Below are positions 63,090 to 64,000 of a stretch of 64,000 nucleotides of DNA, one piece after another. A program made the translations under genes and the position numbers. This DNA comes from CAVTQY01 sp963736975 (lineage in GTDB: Bacteria; Pseudomonadota; Alphaproteobacteria; Acetobacterales; Acetobacteraceae). The notes below the pieces were generated by a model. The model did not search any database and was not told where the DNA came from. It saw only the letters and a list, made by a program, of their open reading frames with translations. The stretch covers positions 248,001-312,000 of the forward strand of contig CAVTQY010000002.1 in the NCBI GenBank assembly GCA_963736975.1, written 5' to 3'. Position 1 is the first letter of the stretch; each line of letters opens with the position of its first letter.

Positions 63090-64000
63090 TAGCGGCGGCG
63101 GGCGCGACCGCGGGGCTTGGGCTTGTTGGGCGGGCACGCGCGCAACAGAAGCAGATCGTTATCGGCGAGCAGTGCGACCGCACCGGGCCGACGCAGCTCG
63201 TCGGCAATATTCTTTGCCCGGCGGTGATGCACTACAAGGACCTGATCAACAAGAACGGCGGCGTCGGCGGGTATCAGATCGTCATCAACGAATCGGACAA
63301 CCAGTACCAGGTGCCGCCGGCTATCGAGGAGTACCAGCGCGAGAAGGCGCAGGGCTCGGTGTCGATCCTGCTCTACGGTACGCCCCAGACCGAGGCGCTG
63401 TCGCCGCGGCTGAACGCCGACCGCATCCCGGGCACCTGCCCGGGCTTCGGTCCTGCCTCGGCTGCCAATGGCGCGCACAACCCGTATGTGTTCCCGGTGG
63501 CGGCGACGTACTGGTCGCAGGCCGCGGCGTCGATCCAATTTGTCAAGGACCAGCTTGGCGGCAGTCTGCACGGCAAGAAGATCGGCTTCGTCATGTACGA
63601 CAACCCCGCGGGCCACGAGCCCCTGCCGGTATTCGACCGGCTGCAGAAGATGGAGGGCTACGACTTCAAGATTTACGCCGTGCCGCCGCCGGGCATCGAG
63701 ATGGGGGCACAGGCGCTCGATATCGCCGAACGCTATCGGCCGGACTTCGTCATTATGCACATCTTCGGGCGCTCGCCCTCGGTCGCCCTTAAAGCGCTGC
63801 GCGGCGTGGGCTTCCCGCTGTCGAAATGTCTCGGCTTCGTGTGGGCGTCCGCCGAGGCGGACATCGAGGCGGCGGGCGGCTGGGGTGTGGCGCAGGGTTA
63901 TCACACGATGCAGTTCGCCGGTGTCGGCACCGACTACCCGGTGCACCAGCAGATCAAGGCGATGTTCAAGGCGGAAGGCAGGCAGTCGCCGGCGGTGATG
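63065..64000 (+). CDS. livK: LivK-type substrate-binding protein (3' end outside window)
   Basis: ATG 63065, preceded by AGGAGG, opens at least 312 codons with no stop before the window ends. A Tat-like signal (MQTTRRTVIAAAGATAGLGL, ending at RARAQQ) leads into a type I periplasmic binding fold: IVIGEQCDRTGPTQLVGNIL, YKDLINKNGGVGGYQIVINE, LLYGTPQTEALSPRLNADRI, GKKIGFVMYDNPAGHE. It supplies the importer encoded by the preceding genes. Similar proteins bind branched-chain amino acids, amides or aromatic acids. Confidence 0.92.
   Translation, partial: MQTTRRTVIAAAGATAGLGLVGRARAQQKQIVIGEQCDRTGPTQLVGNILCPAVMHYKDLINKNGGVGGYQIVINESDNQYQVPPAIEEYQREKAQGSVSILLYGTPQTEALSPRLNADRIPGTCPGFGPASAANGAHNPYVFPVAATYWSQAAASIQFVKDQLGGSLHGKKIGFVMYDNPAGHEPLPVFDRLQKMEGYDFKIYAVPPPGIEMGAQALDIAERYRPDFVIMHIFGRSPSVALKALRGVGFPLSKCLGFVWASAEADIEAAGGWGVAQGYHTMQFAGVGTDYPVHQQIKAMFKAEGRQSPAVM

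Overview
The window is about 65% GC and looks like the chromosome of an alphaproteobacterium, most likely an acetic-acid-bacterium relative (Acetobacteraceae). This rests on the overall look of the proteins (branched-chain amino-acid-type ABC operons, RND pump, HAL/urocanase pair, many GTG/TTG starts), not on a marker gene, so the family-level call is moderate. Dense gene packing with ATGA-type overlaps is the norm outside two insertion-sequence zones.

Layout. 1-611 is the 3' end of a gamma-glutamyltranspeptidase. 612-7690 is a decayed, IS-rich zone: a frameshifted SnoaL-like gene, an isochorismatase fragment, an IS110 transposase without its first catalytic Asp, a broken HEPN-like gene, an intact IS110 transposase followed by a 585-bp perfect tandem duplication, and an internally deleted IS66 whose tnpA is fused in frame to a truncated patatin phospholipase. 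8488-13217 holds a frameshifted Mfd-like helicase, a cysteine hydrolase and a CitE-like lyase. 13301-16635 is a livGFHM operon without its binding protein. 16689-25303 (minus strand) is an RND efflux operon with an SDR, a carboxymuconolactone decarboxylase-like protein, a Cys-rich secreted protein and a large frameshifted secreted protein. 25432-32129 carries a cupin, an antiporter, three MFS transporters and a SYLF protein.

32346-40103 is the most interesting region. A sigma-54 activator (32986-34137) lies just upstream of a textbook -24/-12 promoter (34397-34412). That promoter precedes an N/S/T/G-rich repeat protein with a signal peptide, a small secreted protein with a related C-terminal motif, a C39 peptidase, a lipoprotein with an in-register double-glycine (LSxxELxxIxGG-like) motif, and a further small secreted protein. 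Convergent to these is a coiled-coil plus beta-barrel outer-membrane protein resembling FapF. I read this as a divergent Fap-type functional amyloid secretion locus, with the C39 peptidase and double-glycine-like motifs suggesting a processing step. The barrel gene carries one frameshift.

40308-43205 has a DegP-like protease, a ClpP paralogue with Asn at the catalytic Asp site, a secreted 15-unit GGGNGG/QLAE repeat protein and a 48-residue peptide. 43432-47105 is an iron-type ABC importer with a frameshifted binding protein. 47218-55955 is catabolic: luciferase-like oxidoreductase, M24-fold protein, aminotransferase, hutH-hutU, a Phd/VapC-type toxin-antitoxin pair and a class III aminotransferase. 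An IS remnant (about 56128-56800) separates these from an amidase with an AtzG-like partner. A second liv operon (59132-64000, running off the window) includes a degenerate acyl-CoA-synthetase-like gene.

A recurring oddity is that many otherwise well-conserved genes are broken by one extra base, usually a doubling of a neighbouring base. That points either to real gene decay or to uncorrected assembly indels.
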